Of a stretch of DNA of 47,130 bases, positions 1 through 8,493 are shown one piece after another. The notes beneath the pieces are model-generated. The model was not told the origin of the DNA and did no database searches. It saw only the letters and a list, made by a program, of their open reading frames with translations. Positions within the stretch are counted from its first letter, which is position 1. Every line of letters begins with the position of its first letter. The position numbers and the translations under genes were made by a program. The stretch comes from JBBDSV01 sp040904785 (GTDB lineage: Bacteria; Actinomycetota; Nitriliruptoria; Nitriliruptorales; Nitriliruptoraceae), in NCBI GenBank assembly GCA_040904785.1, contig JBBDSV010000026.1, positions 1 through 47,130 on the forward strand, read 5' to 3'.

Positions 1-72
1 TAGCGTGTCGCGGACACAACGCGACGGAGCGGCGCGTATGGTGTGGAATCGCAAGATCCCGGGCGGGGTGCG

Positions 73-1122
73 ATGACGGCAGCAACTCGACCACTGCGGG
101 TTGCGGTCGTCGGCACCGGATTCTTCAGCGGGTTCCACCTCGACGCGTGGAGTCGTGTGCCGGATGCGCGAATCGTGGCCGCAGCAGCGCAGTCCGACCG
201 GTCCCGGGCAGAGGCCAAAGCGGCCGAGTATGACGTCGACGAGGTCTACCTCGACCTCGACGAGATGGTCGAGCAGGCACAGCCCGACGTCATCGACATC
301 GTGACTCCGCCGACAACCCATTTGCCGATCATCCGCCAGCTCGCACCGCACGGTGTGCCGCTCGTGGTCCAGAAGCCGCTGGCGCCGAACCTCGACGAGT
401 CGATCGCCGTCGTCGAGGCGGCCGAACGTCACGACACGCTGCTGGTGATGCACGAGAACTGGCGCTTTCGCCCCTGGTATCGCGAGATCAAGCGGCTCGT
501 CACGGCCGGTGCGATCGGTGAACCCGAGATGATCCGCTTCACCTGCCGTCCCGGTGACGGGCGTGGACCCGATGCCTACCTCGACCGGCAACCGCGGTTC
601 CGCGAGATGGAACGCGGGCTGGTGCACGAGATCGGCATCCACCTCATCGACATCTTCCGGTTCCTCGTCGGCGACGTCGACCGCGTGCTCGCCAACCTCT
701 GGCGACAGAATCCGGTCATCGCGGGCGAAGACTGTGCCTACGTCCTGTTCGACTTCGTCGGGGGTGAGCACGGATTCTTCGACGGCAGCCGTCCGAACGA
801 GCACGACGCCGAGAACCTGCGTCTGACAATCGGCGACTTCCTACTCGAGGGATCCGAGGGCTACATCCGCCATGACGGGTATGGCCGCATGTGGATCAAG
901 CCGGTCAAGAAGCCCGAAGACGAACACGAGTACGCGTTCACGACGCTCGGATTCGGCGGTGATTCCGTGCGTCTGCTCAACCAGCACGTCGCCGACCACC
1001 TCCTCGACGGCGCGCCGATCGAGAACACCGGGCGCCAGTTCCTCGCCAACTGCTATGTCGAGGACGCCATCTACCGCTCACACGACGCCCAGGCCTGGAT
1101 TCCGTTGGCCGACTATCACTGA
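73..1122 (+). CDS. Gfo/Idh/MocA family oxidoreductase
   Basis: A 349-residue NAD(P)-dependent oxidoreductase of the Gfo/Idh/MocA family, which usually acts on sugars, inositols or related polyols in the cytoplasm. The N-terminus is a Rossmann strand-turn with GTGFFSG at residues 14-20. The usual EKP motif reads QKP here (Q100-K101-P102), keeping the lysine. The catalytic-helix motif is G182-LVHEIGIH190-LID193, giving the conserved histidine. I chose the ATG at 73; an in-frame GTG at 43 would add ten residues that do not look like the family. A TATGGT box at 37-42 could be the -10. A second family member follows 37 nt downstream, so they probably form one operon. The substrate cannot be deduced. 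Confidence 0.85.
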   Translation: MTAATRPLRVAVVGTGFFSGFHLDAWSRVPDARIVAAAAQSDRSRAEAKAAEYDVDEVYLDLDEMVEQAQPDVIDIVTPPTTHLPIIRQLAPHGVPLVVQKPLAPNLDESIAVVEAAERHDTLLVMHENWRFRPWYREIKRLVTAGAIGEPEMIRFTCRPGDGRGPDAYLDRQPRFREMERGLVHEIGIHLIDIFRFLVGDVDRVLANLWRQNPVIAGEDCAYVLFDFVGGEHGFFDGSRPNEHDAENLRLTIGDFLLEGSEGYIRHDGYGRMWIKPVKKPEDEHEYAFTTLGFGGDSVRLLNQHVADHLLDGAPIENTGRQFLANCYVEDAIYRSHDAQAWIPLADYH

Positions 1123-1159
1123 CCGTGGCACAGTCGCACCATCGATGACAGGAGCCACT

Positions 1160-2161
1160 ATGGACCCGGTTCGCGTCGCCAGCGTCGGCGTCGGCGAGTG
1201 GGCGGACAGTCTCGCTGCCAAAGCAGCGGCGTCAGGACTCGAACTCGCCGGCTGCTACGCCCGTTCGGCGGACGCTCGCGAGGACTTCGCGGCACGTTAC
1301 GGTGGTCGTGCATTTGACGACTGGGATGCGTTGCTCGCCAGCGACGACATCGACGGTGTGCTTATTGTCACGCCACATTCGACGCATGCGCAACTGGCGA
1401 TCGAAGCCGCGGATGCCGGCAAGCACGTGTTTCTCGAGAAGCCGATGACGATGCGTGTCACCGACGGCAAGCGTGTCATCGCGGCATGTCAGGCCGCTGG
1501 CGTCGTCCTCGCCGTGGGCCACAAGTTCCGCTACGAGCCGGTCGTGCAGCGCATGAAGGCCATGGTCGACGACGGGTCGTTCGGCATCGTCCATCTCGCC
1601 GAGGCGACCCGGGCAAACCCGGGGGCGATCGAGGATCCTCCCGGGTGGTCGTACGCTGCGGCCGAGAACCCCGGCGGTGGTATCGGGCGTTCCGGGATCC
1701 ATGCCATCGACGCGCTCGCCTACCTCCTGGGTCCCGCGCGCCGTGTCGCCGCGTTCAGCAAGCGCCTGGCGAACGTGGTCGACACCGACGCCGATGAGGT
1801 GACCACGGCCACGATCGAGTTCGCCTCGGGGCCTGTGGCGAACTTCTCCACGGCGACGGTCGTCCCCCGGATCGCGCACCTGCGGGTTCACGGAACGCAG
1901 TGTGCGGCGCTGGCCGAACTCGACGGTCCGCGCCTGCTCGTCCAGGACATCGACGCCCGCCAGATGCAGCCGATCGACATCGATCCGGTGGACGCTGTCG
2001 CGGCGGAACTCGCCGATTTCGCACGATGCGTGCGCACCGGCGAGACGCCCGTCAGCGATGGCGACGCCGCACTCGAGTCCGTCGTCATCTGGGAGGGACT
2101 CGTCGAAAGCGCCCGGTCGGGCAGCGTCGTCGACCTCGACGAGGTCCGTGCACAGACGTGA
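1160..2161 (+). CDS. Gfo/Idh/MocA family oxidoreductase (second copy)
   Basis: A 333-residue paralogue-like neighbour of the preceding gene in the same family. It has an N-terminal Rossmann segment (VASVGVGEWADS), a canonical EKP motif at E93-K94-P95 and a GGGIGRSGIHAIDAL segment with the catalytic histidine. An AGGAG ribosome site lies five bases before the ATG, which fixes the start. The two proteins are clearly diverged, so this is a functional pair rather than a recent duplication, perhaps successive steps on one sugar or inositol derivative. The gene ends 1 nt before the stop of the convergent kinase-like gene. The family call is firm; the substrate is unknown. Confidence 0.87.
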   Translation: MDPVRVASVGVGEWADSLAAKAAASGLELAGCYARSADAREDFAARYGGRAFDDWDALLASDDIDGVLIVTPHSTHAQLAIEAADAGKHVFLEKPMTMRVTDGKRVIAACQAAGVVLAVGHKFRYEPVVQRMKAMVDDGSFGIVHLAEATRANPGAIEDPPGWSYAAAENPGGGIGRSGIHAIDALAYLLGPARRVAAFSKRLANVVDTDADEVTTATIEFASGPVANFSTATVVPRIAHLRVHGTQCAALAELDGPRLLVQDIDARQMQPIDIDPVDAVAAELADFARCVRTGETPVSDGDAALESVVIWEGLVESARSGSVVDLDEVRAQT

Positions 2162-2162
2162 T

Positions 2163-3263
2163 TCAGCCGGCGACGTCGGCGACGACGTCGGCGACATCGG
2201 CTGCCGGCGCGCCGGCTGGCACGCGAAGTTCGAGGACCGGCCCGGTCCCGACCGCTGATGCCAGAGCGGCGCACGTGTGGTCGTAGATCGTGCCAAGTTC
2301 CGCGGCACGATCATCGATCGCCGTGATCGAGTTCATCGCCCGCATGAACTGCCAGTACTCGTCGAACATGCCGGCGACGGCCTGGCGGATCATCACCTCG
2401 CGGGCCAGCGGGACGACCTCGGGCCTGCCCGCGGGGGTCGTCACCAGCCGGATCACCGTGGAGACCGGTGCGTCGGCCACGATCCTCGATGCGGGAAGCA
2501 GCACCGACGGAGCCACTTGGCGGTGCACGGTGCGGCGGCGCCGGCGGAACGCGCCCGACGGAAGATTCGCGACCAGACGCGCATGATGACGGCGCAGGTG
2601 GATGGTCTTGGGCAGTCGGATCATGCCATCGGCCCCGACGACGACGAGGTCGTCACCGACGAAGTTCCATCCGCGGTTGATCGCCAACTCGAGCACCGTT
2701 GCCGTCTTGCCCGCATGGCTCGTGCCGATGAGCAATACCCCGTTGCCCGACGGCGATTGCGCTGCGCCGGCGTGCAGCAGCATCGACCGGTGGTCGAGCA
2801 ACGTGAGCCAGAGCAGCGGTTCGAGCACGTCGGTGAGCAGGGTGACGAACACGTGGTCGAGCCGGTGGCCGGAAATCGCCGCAGGCAGACGCGCGAAGGG
2901 TGCCGCGCGAGCCAGCAACGGTGGGACGTGCAGCGTCGCGGTTGCCGACCATGGCACGGCCGTCACCGGGAAGCCGTGCAGGTCGACGGTGAGCAGGGGG
3001 CGGCCGCCACGCGTCCTCATGCGCCACCGCGCGCCCTGTGTGCGGGTCGCTGTATCGAAGCGGTAGGGGAACCGCTGATTGGTCATCGACCGGACGACGT
3101 CATCGACCTCGTCGGCTGGGCCGACCCGCAGCCGGACGTCTGTCGTGTCCGTGGCCGCGGCGGCATCGGTGAACATGTCGCGCGTCAACCGGGCGACACG
3201 GTCAGCACCGTCGATCGCGAAGGTGGCCGGCCCGACGCGGAACGTCGCCGATGCCGCTGCCAT
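2163..3263 (-). CDS. HPr-kinase-like P-loop protein
   Basis: A 366-residue protein whose C-terminal half resembles the kinase domain of HPr kinase/phosphorylase and related serine kinases. The Walker A loop is GTSHAGKT at residues 180-187, followed by a GDDLVVV strand at 203-209 that matches the second acidic motif of the HprK fold. The first 160 residues have no motif I recognise. Free-standing HprK-like kinases are common in Actinobacteria without a phosphotransferase system and often sit near peptide-maturation or envelope genes; nothing here supplies an HPr partner. The last codons are a GC-rich repetitive stretch coding for ADV units. The fold is fairly certain; the target is not. Confidence 0.7.
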   Translation of the reverse strand: MAAASATFRVGPATFAIDGADRVARLTRDMFTDAAAATDTTDVRLRVGPADEVDDVVRSMTNQRFPYRFDTATRTQGARWRMRTRGGRPLLTVDLHGFPVTAVPWSATATLHVPPLLARAAPFARLPAAISGHRLDHVFVTLLTDVLEPLLWLTLLDHRSMLLHAGAAQSPSGNGVLLIGTSHAGKTATVLELAINRGWNFVGDDLVVVGADGMIRLPKTIHLRRHHARLVANLPSGAFRRRRRTVHRQVAPSVLLPASRIVADAPVSTVIRLVTTPAGRPEVVPLAREVMIRQAVAGMFDEYWQFMRAMNSITAIDDRAAELGTIYDHTCAALASAVGTGPVLELRVPAGAPAADVADVVADVAG

Positions 3264-3361
3264 GCTTGCCTCGATCCGCAGGACGCGGGATGCGCTCGTG
3301 GCGTTCCACCTCGTGCATGCTACTTCGCCCCATCGCGTCGTCGGGTGGGCGAACGCACTCG

Positions 3362-3913
3362 TCAGGCGCGTGCGGCAGCGACCACGGCATCGATCCGCGC
3401 CATCGTGCGCTGATTGCGGATTGTGCTCACCTTGCCGAAGTCGCTCGCGGAAAAGGCCCGTGCCAGTCGGCTGCGACCCATGCCATCGGGTAGATGCAGG
3501 TAGGCCGCGCGTCCGACGACCGCGATCGATTCACTGTCGTCGGGATCGAGTTCGGTGAGCGGTCCGCCGCGTGCGTCGGGATGCACCGCGGTGTGGACGG
3601 TCGTCGGATCGGCAGCGGCGGCGGCGTGGAACGGATTGGCCGTCACCACACGCGAGAACTCGTCCGCGTCGAGGATGATGCACGCGAGCTCGAAGCCGGC
3701 GTCGTCGGCGATGCGCGTGGCGATCGACGCGGCAAGCTGCTCGTGATCAGCGGTGCTGCGGAAGACGATGTTGCCGGTCTGGGCAACGGTGGTGACCTCG
3801 GCGAGCCCCACGTCGACACACCAGCGGCGCAGGTCGGCCATCTTCAGCCGGTTGCCGCCGATGTTGACACCGCGCAGCAGCGCGACACGGAGGTCGGCCG
3901 TGCCGGTCGTCAC
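3362..3913 (-). CDS. DUF1697 family protein
   Basis: A 183-residue soluble protein of the DUF1697 family, recognised from the N-terminal pattern LRVALLRGVNIGGNRLKMAD, the central TGNIVF strand and the C-terminal KVSTIRNQRTM segment. The family is widespread and has no established biochemical role. The start is a GTG at 3913 whose bases overlap the stop of the small membrane-protein gene upstream (GTGA), so the two genes are translationally coupled. A longer open frame to 4258 is only a shadow over that neighbour. About 98 nt separate the end of this gene from the kinase-like gene; I see no other gene there. Confidence 0.75.
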   Translation of the reverse strand: MTTGTADLRVALLRGVNIGGNRLKMADLRRWCVDVGLAEVTTVAQTGNIVFRSTADHEQLAASIATRIADDAGFELACIILDADEFSRVVTANPFHAAAAADPTTVHTAVHPDARGGPLTELDPDDSESIAVVGRAAYLHLPDGMGRSRLARAFSASDFGKVSTIRNQRTMARIDAVVAAARA

Positions 3914-4170
3914 GCGTGGCGACCACGCCGACCCCGGCGCGGCGCGGTCGGCGTGCGTCCCCAGACGTAATAGGCAATCTGTCCCAGTGGGCGCACGAAC
4001 GATGCCGCGACCCAGCGACGCTTGGACCCGCGGATCTCGCCGGCGTCGCGATGCCACAGGTCCCACAGCATGACGGCCTGCCACGCGGTGGTGGCGAGTC
4101 CAACGGTGACGACCAGCACCTGCTTGGTGCGGGACAGCTCGCGGAACGTGCGGTGCTTGGATCGTTTCAT
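3910..4170 (-). CDS. small membrane protein, PLDc_N-like
   Basis: An 86-residue protein with one clear hydrophobic segment near residues 17-36 (VLVVTVGLATTAWQAVML) and a second near 54-70 ending in IAYYVWGR. The pattern LWDLWHRD, RGSKRRWVAASFVRPLGQ, YYVWGR matches the PLDc_N domain, a short two-helix membrane module found alone or before phospholipase-D-like nucleases. The C-terminal tail is arginine rich. Its ATG at 4170 is followed by a basic start (MKRSKHR), typical of inner-membrane proteins with the N-terminus inside. Its stop overlaps the GTG start of the DUF1697 gene. No function can be given beyond membrane location. Confidence 0.65.
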   Translation of the reverse strand: MKRSKHRTFRELSRTKQVLVVTVGLATTAWQAVMLWDLWHRDAGEIRGSKRRWVAASFVRPLGQIAYYVWGRTPTAPRRGRRGRHA

Positions 4171-4309
4171 GCCGCCAGTGTGCCCCGCGTCGGCCGTGTG
4201 CGCACGTGTGCGCCATGCGTGTGCGCCGGTCGAGCAGGCGCGCGGTTGCGGTGCCCACGTTGTGTCGAGACGCATACTCCGCCGTCGTTGCAACCTGGGA
4301 GGAGACGGC

Positions 4310-4735
4310 ATGTTCGCCATGTTCACCGAGATTCGCTGGCTCGCGGTCCTCGTGGCCGCCGTGGCCTGGTTCGTGTTCGGCGCCTTGTGGTACATGACCC
4401 CCGCGATCGCCCGGGCGTGGCAGCGTGCCGGCGGATTCGACGTTCCCGAGGACGCCCGGCCCAATCCGATGGTGTTCGTGAACACGCTCGTCGCCTACGC
4501 CGTGGCATGCGTCGTCACCGACATGCTCGCTGCAGCCACTGCGGTGTCGTCGGCGGCATCGGGCGCGGCACTCGGATTGACGGTCGGCGTCGGCTACGCG
4601 TTGACGGCCGCGGCGGTCTCGGCGATCTACGACAACAAGCAGGAGCCGGTGACCTGGTTCTGGATCAACGGCGTGTTCAACGTGCTGGGGCTCACGCTCG
4701 TCGGGGTGATCCTGGGGGCCTTCCGCGCAACATGA
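4310..4735 (+). CDS. DUF1761-like membrane protein
   Basis: A 141-residue integral membrane protein with four predicted helices: residues about 8-30, 50-72, 78-97 and 112-135. The WFVFGALWYM segment after the first helix and the late YDNKQE segment are typical of the DUF1761 family, small four-helix proteins of unknown role. A GGGAGGAG ribosome site lies 6 nt before the ATG. The gene is divergent from the PLDc_N-like gene, with about 140 nt between them, and convergent with uppP (18 nt gap). Family assignment rests on pattern recognition only. Confidence 0.65.
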   Translation: MFAMFTEIRWLAVLVAAVAWFVFGALWYMTPAIARAWQRAGGFDVPEDARPNPMVFVNTLVAYAVACVVTDMLAAATAVSSAASGAALGLTVGVGYALTAAAVSAIYDNKQEPVTWFWINGVFNVLGLTLVGVILGAFRAT

Positions 4736-4753
4736 CCGTGGCAGCGTCCCGTT

Positions 4754-5620
4754 TCAGCCGAAGCGCCACAGGCTCGCAGCACCGACGAGCACCAGGTAAG
4801 CGACGAGGGCGTGCAGGCCGGCACGGCTGACCAATCGCACGAGCAGGTGGATCGCGAGGTAGCCGGACACGGCGGCAGCGGCCATCCCGACCATGAGGTC
4901 GACGGGCCCGACGCCCTGCAGGCGGGCGAGATCGGGCAGGCTGACCACCGTGGCGCCGCCGATCGCCGGAATTCCGAGCAGGAAGGCGAATCGTGCCGCC
5001 GCCGGACGGGTGAGCCCGGCGGCGATGCCGGCGGTGATCGTCGTCCCCGAACGCGAGATCCCCGGCAGGATCGCGACCGCTTGTCCCACGCCGATCGTCA
5101 CCGCGTGCCGCCACCCCATGCGTGCAACGGTCGTCCCGGCCGGATCGCCGACGTCAGCATCCGGATCGGCGACATCGACCTCGCCCGCCGGCGACCGGCG
5201 CACGCGACGTGCCCGGGCGACTTCGGCGATCACCAGAAGGGCGGCGGTCACGAACAGAAGCATTGCGGCCAGCCGCGGCGAGGTGAACGCAACTTCGACA
5301 CGGCTGCGCAGCAACCCGCCGGCGATCGCGACCGGAACACTGGCGACCGCGAGTAGGCCGACGAGTCGGCGTGCGGCGCGCGCGTCGGGCGCGGCGCTCC
5401 GGGAGACGACCGCGCGCGCCATGACGAGCAGGTCGCGGCGGTAGAACGCGAGCAGTGCGACCAGCGTGCCGACGTGGAGCGCGACGTCGAACGCGAGGCC
5501 GGGTCGCGCCCATCCGAACCAGGCCGGGACCAGCACCAAATGGCCGGATGACGACACCGGGATGAACTCGGTCAGGCCCTGGACGATGCCGAGGACGAGA
5601 GCGTGCAGCCAGGAAGGCAT
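4754..5620 (-). CDS. uppP: undecaprenyl-diphosphatase UppP
   Basis: A 288-residue polytopic membrane enzyme that dephosphorylates undecaprenyl diphosphate so the lipid carrier can be reused for peptidoglycan and other wall polymers. The first signature, QGLTEFIPVSSSGHL (residues 14-28), carries the (E/Q)xxxE pattern and the conserved His; the second, LPGISRSGTTITAG, carries the SRSG loop. Length and helix pattern match the family. An insert of about 25 charged residues in the middle (rich in RR and DPDAD) forms a loop longer than usual. A reverse-strand TACCGT box (5674-5679 on the plus strand) about 55 nt upstream could be the -10. BacA-type bacitracin tolerance is a known consequence of this enzyme. 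Confidence 0.95.
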   Translation of the reverse strand: MPSWLHALVLGIVQGLTEFIPVSSSGHLVLVPAWFGWARPGLAFDVALHVGTLVALLAFYRRDLLVMARAVVSRSAAPDARAARRLVGLLAVASVPVAIAGGLLRSRVEVAFTSPRLAAMLLFVTAALLVIAEVARARRVRRSPAGEVDVADPDADVGDPAGTTVARMGWRHAVTIGVGQAVAILPGISRSGTTITAGIAAGLTRPAAARFAFLLGIPAIGGATVVSLPDLARLQGVGPVDLMVGMAAAAVSGYLAIHLLVRLVSRAGLHALVAYLVLVGAASLWRFG

Positions 5621-5686
5621 CAGCAGGACTCGGTGCCGGGGACGGGGGTGTCTGCGGGATTCGGCGCTGGCGCACGGTAGCGCGGC

Positions 5687-6559
5687 TCAGTCACCCGGTC
5701 GCAGGTCCGCCGGTGCCGCGACGACGCGGTCACGTCCCCGCTGCTTCGCCCGGTACATGGCCGCGTCCGCGCGGTGCACGAGGCTGCGCACGTCGTCATC
5801 CGCCCGTGCTTCGGCGACGCCGACGCTGGCGGTGACCGCGCGGGTCAGCGGGGGGATCGGGGAGGCGGCCAACGCGCGGCGACACCGTTCCGCGAGGGTC
5901 ACCGCATCATCGATCGGGGTGTCCGGAGCGATGACGACGAACTCCTCGCCGCCCCACCGGCCGACGAGGTCGGCGGCACGGCAGGCGGTGGACAGCCGCT
6001 GCGCAGCCTCGGTGATGACCTGGTCTCCCGCCCGGTGCCCGTAGGTGGCGTTGATTGCCTTGAAGTCGTCGAGGTCGAACATCGCAACCGAGCAGGCGTC
6101 GCCCGATCGCTGGATGCGGGCGAGCTGGCGCGCGAGTTCGTCGTCGAGCCGTGCGCGGTTCGCCACGCCCGAGAGCCGATCGACGGTTGCCATGGCTGCC
6201 GCCCGTGCCCGTGCGGCGACGATGAGACCGGTCACCGTGCCGACGACGACGAAGAACCCACCCCGCGTCAGCCAGTTCATGGTCGTCTGTTCCGCCCCCG
6301 TCGAGGTGTCGAGTGGTGTCAGCGGCCCACACAGCACCGTTGCGACAATCGCCGTGGCGATCGAGCCGGCGACCCCGAACGGCAGCGCGGCGACGACGAT
6401 CGGCAGGTAGAACAGGTGCGGCCATGCCTGCCGCGTTCCGCCGGTGCGCAGCACGACGAACCAGGCCACCAGCAGCAGGGCGACGATGCCGAGTATCCAC
6501 GCCACGTGTATGAGCGCCGTCCGCGAGACGGCGCGAAAGGTGCGGTGCCACCGTGCCAT
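5687..6559 (-). CDS. membrane-bound diguanylate cyclase (GGDEF)
   Basis: A 290-residue protein with an N-terminal membrane part (about three to four helices, residues 12-110) and a C-terminal GGDEF domain. The active-site loop reads GGEEF (within GRWGGEEFVV), so the enzyme should be competent to make cyclic di-GMP from GTP. Five residues before it lies RAAD, fitting the RxxD product-inhibition site. The domain start shows the family pattern DRLSGVANRARLDDEL. No EAL domain or soluble sensor domain is present. It lies 3 nt downstream of the SRPBCC gene on the same strand and is probably co-transcribed. The membrane part is the likely sensor; its signal is unknown. Confidence 0.9.
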   Translation of the reverse strand: MARWHRTFRAVSRTALIHVAWILGIVALLLVAWFVVLRTGGTRQAWPHLFYLPIVVAALPFGVAGSIATAIVATVLCGPLTPLDTSTGAEQTTMNWLTRGGFFVVVGTVTGLIVAARARAAAMATVDRLSGVANRARLDDELARQLARIQRSGDACSVAMFDLDDFKAINATYGHRAGDQVITEAAQRLSTACRAADLVGRWGGEEFVVIAPDTPIDDAVTLAERCRRALAASPIPPLTRAVTASVGVAEARADDDVRSLVHRADAAMYRAKQRGRDRVVAAPADLRPGD

Positions 6560-6562
6560 GCG

Positions 6563-7075
6563 TCAGGCGATTCCGGGTGTGGGGCGGTCGGTGGAGCATG
6601 CGGCGATGTCGTCGACGTCACGTTGCAGCGCCGACCGTGTCGCCCGCAGAAACAGACGGCCGAGCGTCGCCGCCAGCAGCCGCGTGACCAGACTGGACGA
6701 TCGGGCGGCCATCGTCATCGTCAGGTGGCAGCGGTGCTCGTCGATCGGCGTCACCGCGACCACCGAGGTGTAGGTCGTCGATCCGTTGATCGCGACGACG
6801 GTATAGCGATGCGGCGGATCGACCTGGGTGACCTCCATCTGTTCGGTCACCTGCTTGCCGAACATCGTGCGGGTCTCCCGCCAGGTCGTGCCGACGCCGA
6901 AGCTCGTCGCGTCGTCGAGGCGTTCAACGTGGTCGATGCCCGATATGACGGCCGGGGCGGAATCGAGATCGGTGACAACCTCCCAGACGCGAGTTGCGGG
7001 TGCGTCGACGACGCGTTCCACATGGACGTCCACCGTGACGGCCTTGCCGTAGCGGGCAGTTCGATACGGCATCAT
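6563..7075 (-). CDS. SRPBCC family protein
   Basis: A 170-residue protein with the helix-grip fold of the SRPBCC/START superfamily, like polyketide cyclases and other small hydrophobic-ligand binders. The signature start is VHVERVVDAPATRVWEVVTD, followed by FGVGTTWRET and a C-terminal amphipathic helix. Two ATG codons are adjacent (7075 and 7072); I use the first, with no strong ribosome site. A longer frame upstream is not supported. It precedes the diguanylate cyclase in a probable two-gene operon. Ligand and role are unknown. About 125 nt separate it from the divergent aroA. Confidence 0.75.
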   Translation of the reverse strand: MMPYRTARYGKAVTVDVHVERVVDAPATRVWEVVTDLDSAPAVISGIDHVERLDDATSFGVGTTWRETRTMFGKQVTEQMEVTQVDPPHRYTVVAINGSTTYTSVVAVTPIDEHRCHLTMTMAARSSSLVTRLLAATLGRLFLRATRSALQRDVDDIAACSTDRPTPGIA

Positions 7076-7200
7076 GCCAGCCGATGTCTCGGCACGCGAT
7101 GGATTCCTCCCGGGGCAAGTTCGCATGCGCCGCCGGCCCGTGTCATGATGCGCCGCGATCCGGCGGTGGCGCCGGCGTGTCGGCCGTGGGAGGACGCGTG

Positions 7201-8493
7201 ATGTCCCCAACCGCACGCGTACTCCTCGATGCGGTTCCGGCACCGGTTGCCGGCGCGGTCGTGGTGCCGGGCAGCAAGTCAGTCACGAACCGTGTCGTGT
7301 TGGCTGCCGGTCTCGCCGACGGCACCTCCACGCTGCACGGCCCACTCGACGCTGACGACACCGTGCACATGCGTGCGCTCGCCACCGGCCTGGGAGCTGG
7401 CATCGAAGTGGCCGGTGATCGCTGGAACGTGCACGGCACCGGTGGCCGGGTGCTGCCGCAGGCAGACGAACTGTTCGTCGGACAGTCGGGCACCACCATG
7501 CGGTTCGGTGCCGCCGTCGCCACGCGAGCGGAGCGCGGCGTGCGGCTCACCGGAACCGACGACCTGCACGCGCGGCCGATCGGCCCGCTGACCGCGGCCC
7601 TGCGGTCGCTCGGAGCCCGGATCGACGATGTTGATGGGTTCCCGCCCGTGTCGATCGCTCCTGCGGCGATGCACGGGGGACGCGTCGAGGTGGCCGGCAG
7701 CAGCCAGTTCTTGTCCGCACTGCTGCTGTTGGGGCCACTGTTGGACGACGAGCTGACGGTGCTCGGTGCCGGCGGCGGTGCCTACGGCTATGTCGGACTG
7801 ACCGTCGATGTGCTGCGTGCATTCGGCGCGAGCGTCGACGTCGATGGTGCGAGGTGGCAGATCGCCGGCGGAACGGGCTACCGGGCGACCGAGTACACGA
7901 TCGCCCCGGACATCAGCGGCGCATGCCATGTCTGGGCGCTTGCGATGGCGACGGGCGGCGCGGTGACGGTGCGACGCGCCGCGCTTGGTGCGGACCAGCC
8001 TGACGCGGCGACGCTCGACGTCTTCGCGGCCATGGGTGGTCACGTCGTCGCCGACGGACAGGACATCACCGTTCGGGGGCCCGAGCAGTTGGACGCCGTC
8101 AACATCGACCTGACGGCGATGCCGGACCAGCTTCCCACCCTCGCCGTGCTCGCCGCGATCGCCGACGGCACCAGCCGGTTCGCCGGTGCGCAGGTCACGC
8201 GTGGTCACGAAACCGACCGGATTCGCGCGATGGCGAACGAGCTGACCCGCTGCGGCGTGTCGGTGACCGAGCTGCCGGACGGCCTCGAGGTGACCGGCGG
8301 TGGCGGACCGCCATCGCCGGTGACGGTAGATGCGCACCGTGACCACCGCATCGCGATGGCCTTCGCCGCCTTCGGCGCCCGGTTCGGTGGCGTGACGATT
8401 GCCGACGCCGACTGTGTCGGCAAGACGTTCCCGACATTCTGGGACGTCTCGCGCACGCTCGGGGTTCCGGTGGCGCGCACGAGCGCCTCGTGA
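7201..8493 (+). CDS. aroA: 3-phosphoshikimate 1-carboxyvinyltransferase (EPSP synthase)
   Basis: A 430-residue cytoplasmic enzyme for the sixth step of the shikimate pathway: transfer of the enolpyruvyl group of PEP to shikimate 3-phosphate. Family motifs are in order: GSKSVTNR (24-31, with K26), GQSGTTMRF near residue 98, DISGACHVWA near 240, HRDHRIAMAFA near 380, and CVGKTFPTFWD near the C-terminus. The PEP-site loop reads GQSGTT where many enzymes have GNAGT(A/T). ATG at 7201 fits the usual N-terminus; longer in-frame extensions exist but carry nothing family-like. The stop overlaps the GTG of the MFS gene, and aroK and aroE lie within 2 kb, so this is a shikimate cluster. Confidence 0.97.
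   Translation: MSPTARVLLDAVPAPVAGAVVVPGSKSVTNRVVLAAGLADGTSTLHGPLDADDTVHMRALATGLGAGIEVAGDRWNVHGTGGRVLPQADELFVGQSGTTMRFGAAVATRAERGVRLTGTDDLHARPIGPLTAALRSLGARIDDVDGFPPVSIAPAAMHGGRVEVAGSSQFLSALLLLGPLLDDELTVLGAGGGAYGYVGLTVDVLRAFGASVDVDGARWQIAGGTGYRATEYTIAPDISGACHVWALAMATGGAVTVRRAALGADQPDAATLDVFAAMGGHVVADGQDITVRGPEQLDAVNIDLTAMPDQLPTLAVLAAIADGTSRFAGAQVTRGHETDRIRAMANELTRCGVSVTELPDGLEVTGGGGPPSPVTVDAHRDHRIAMAFAAFGARFGGVTIADADCVGKTFPTFWDVSRTLGVPVARTSAS

Noticed and set aside
2190..3413. Long plus-strand frames opposite the kinase-like gene and similar long frames elsewhere
   Set aside because: They are high-GC shadows with Arg/Pro/Ser-rich translations and no family resemblance.
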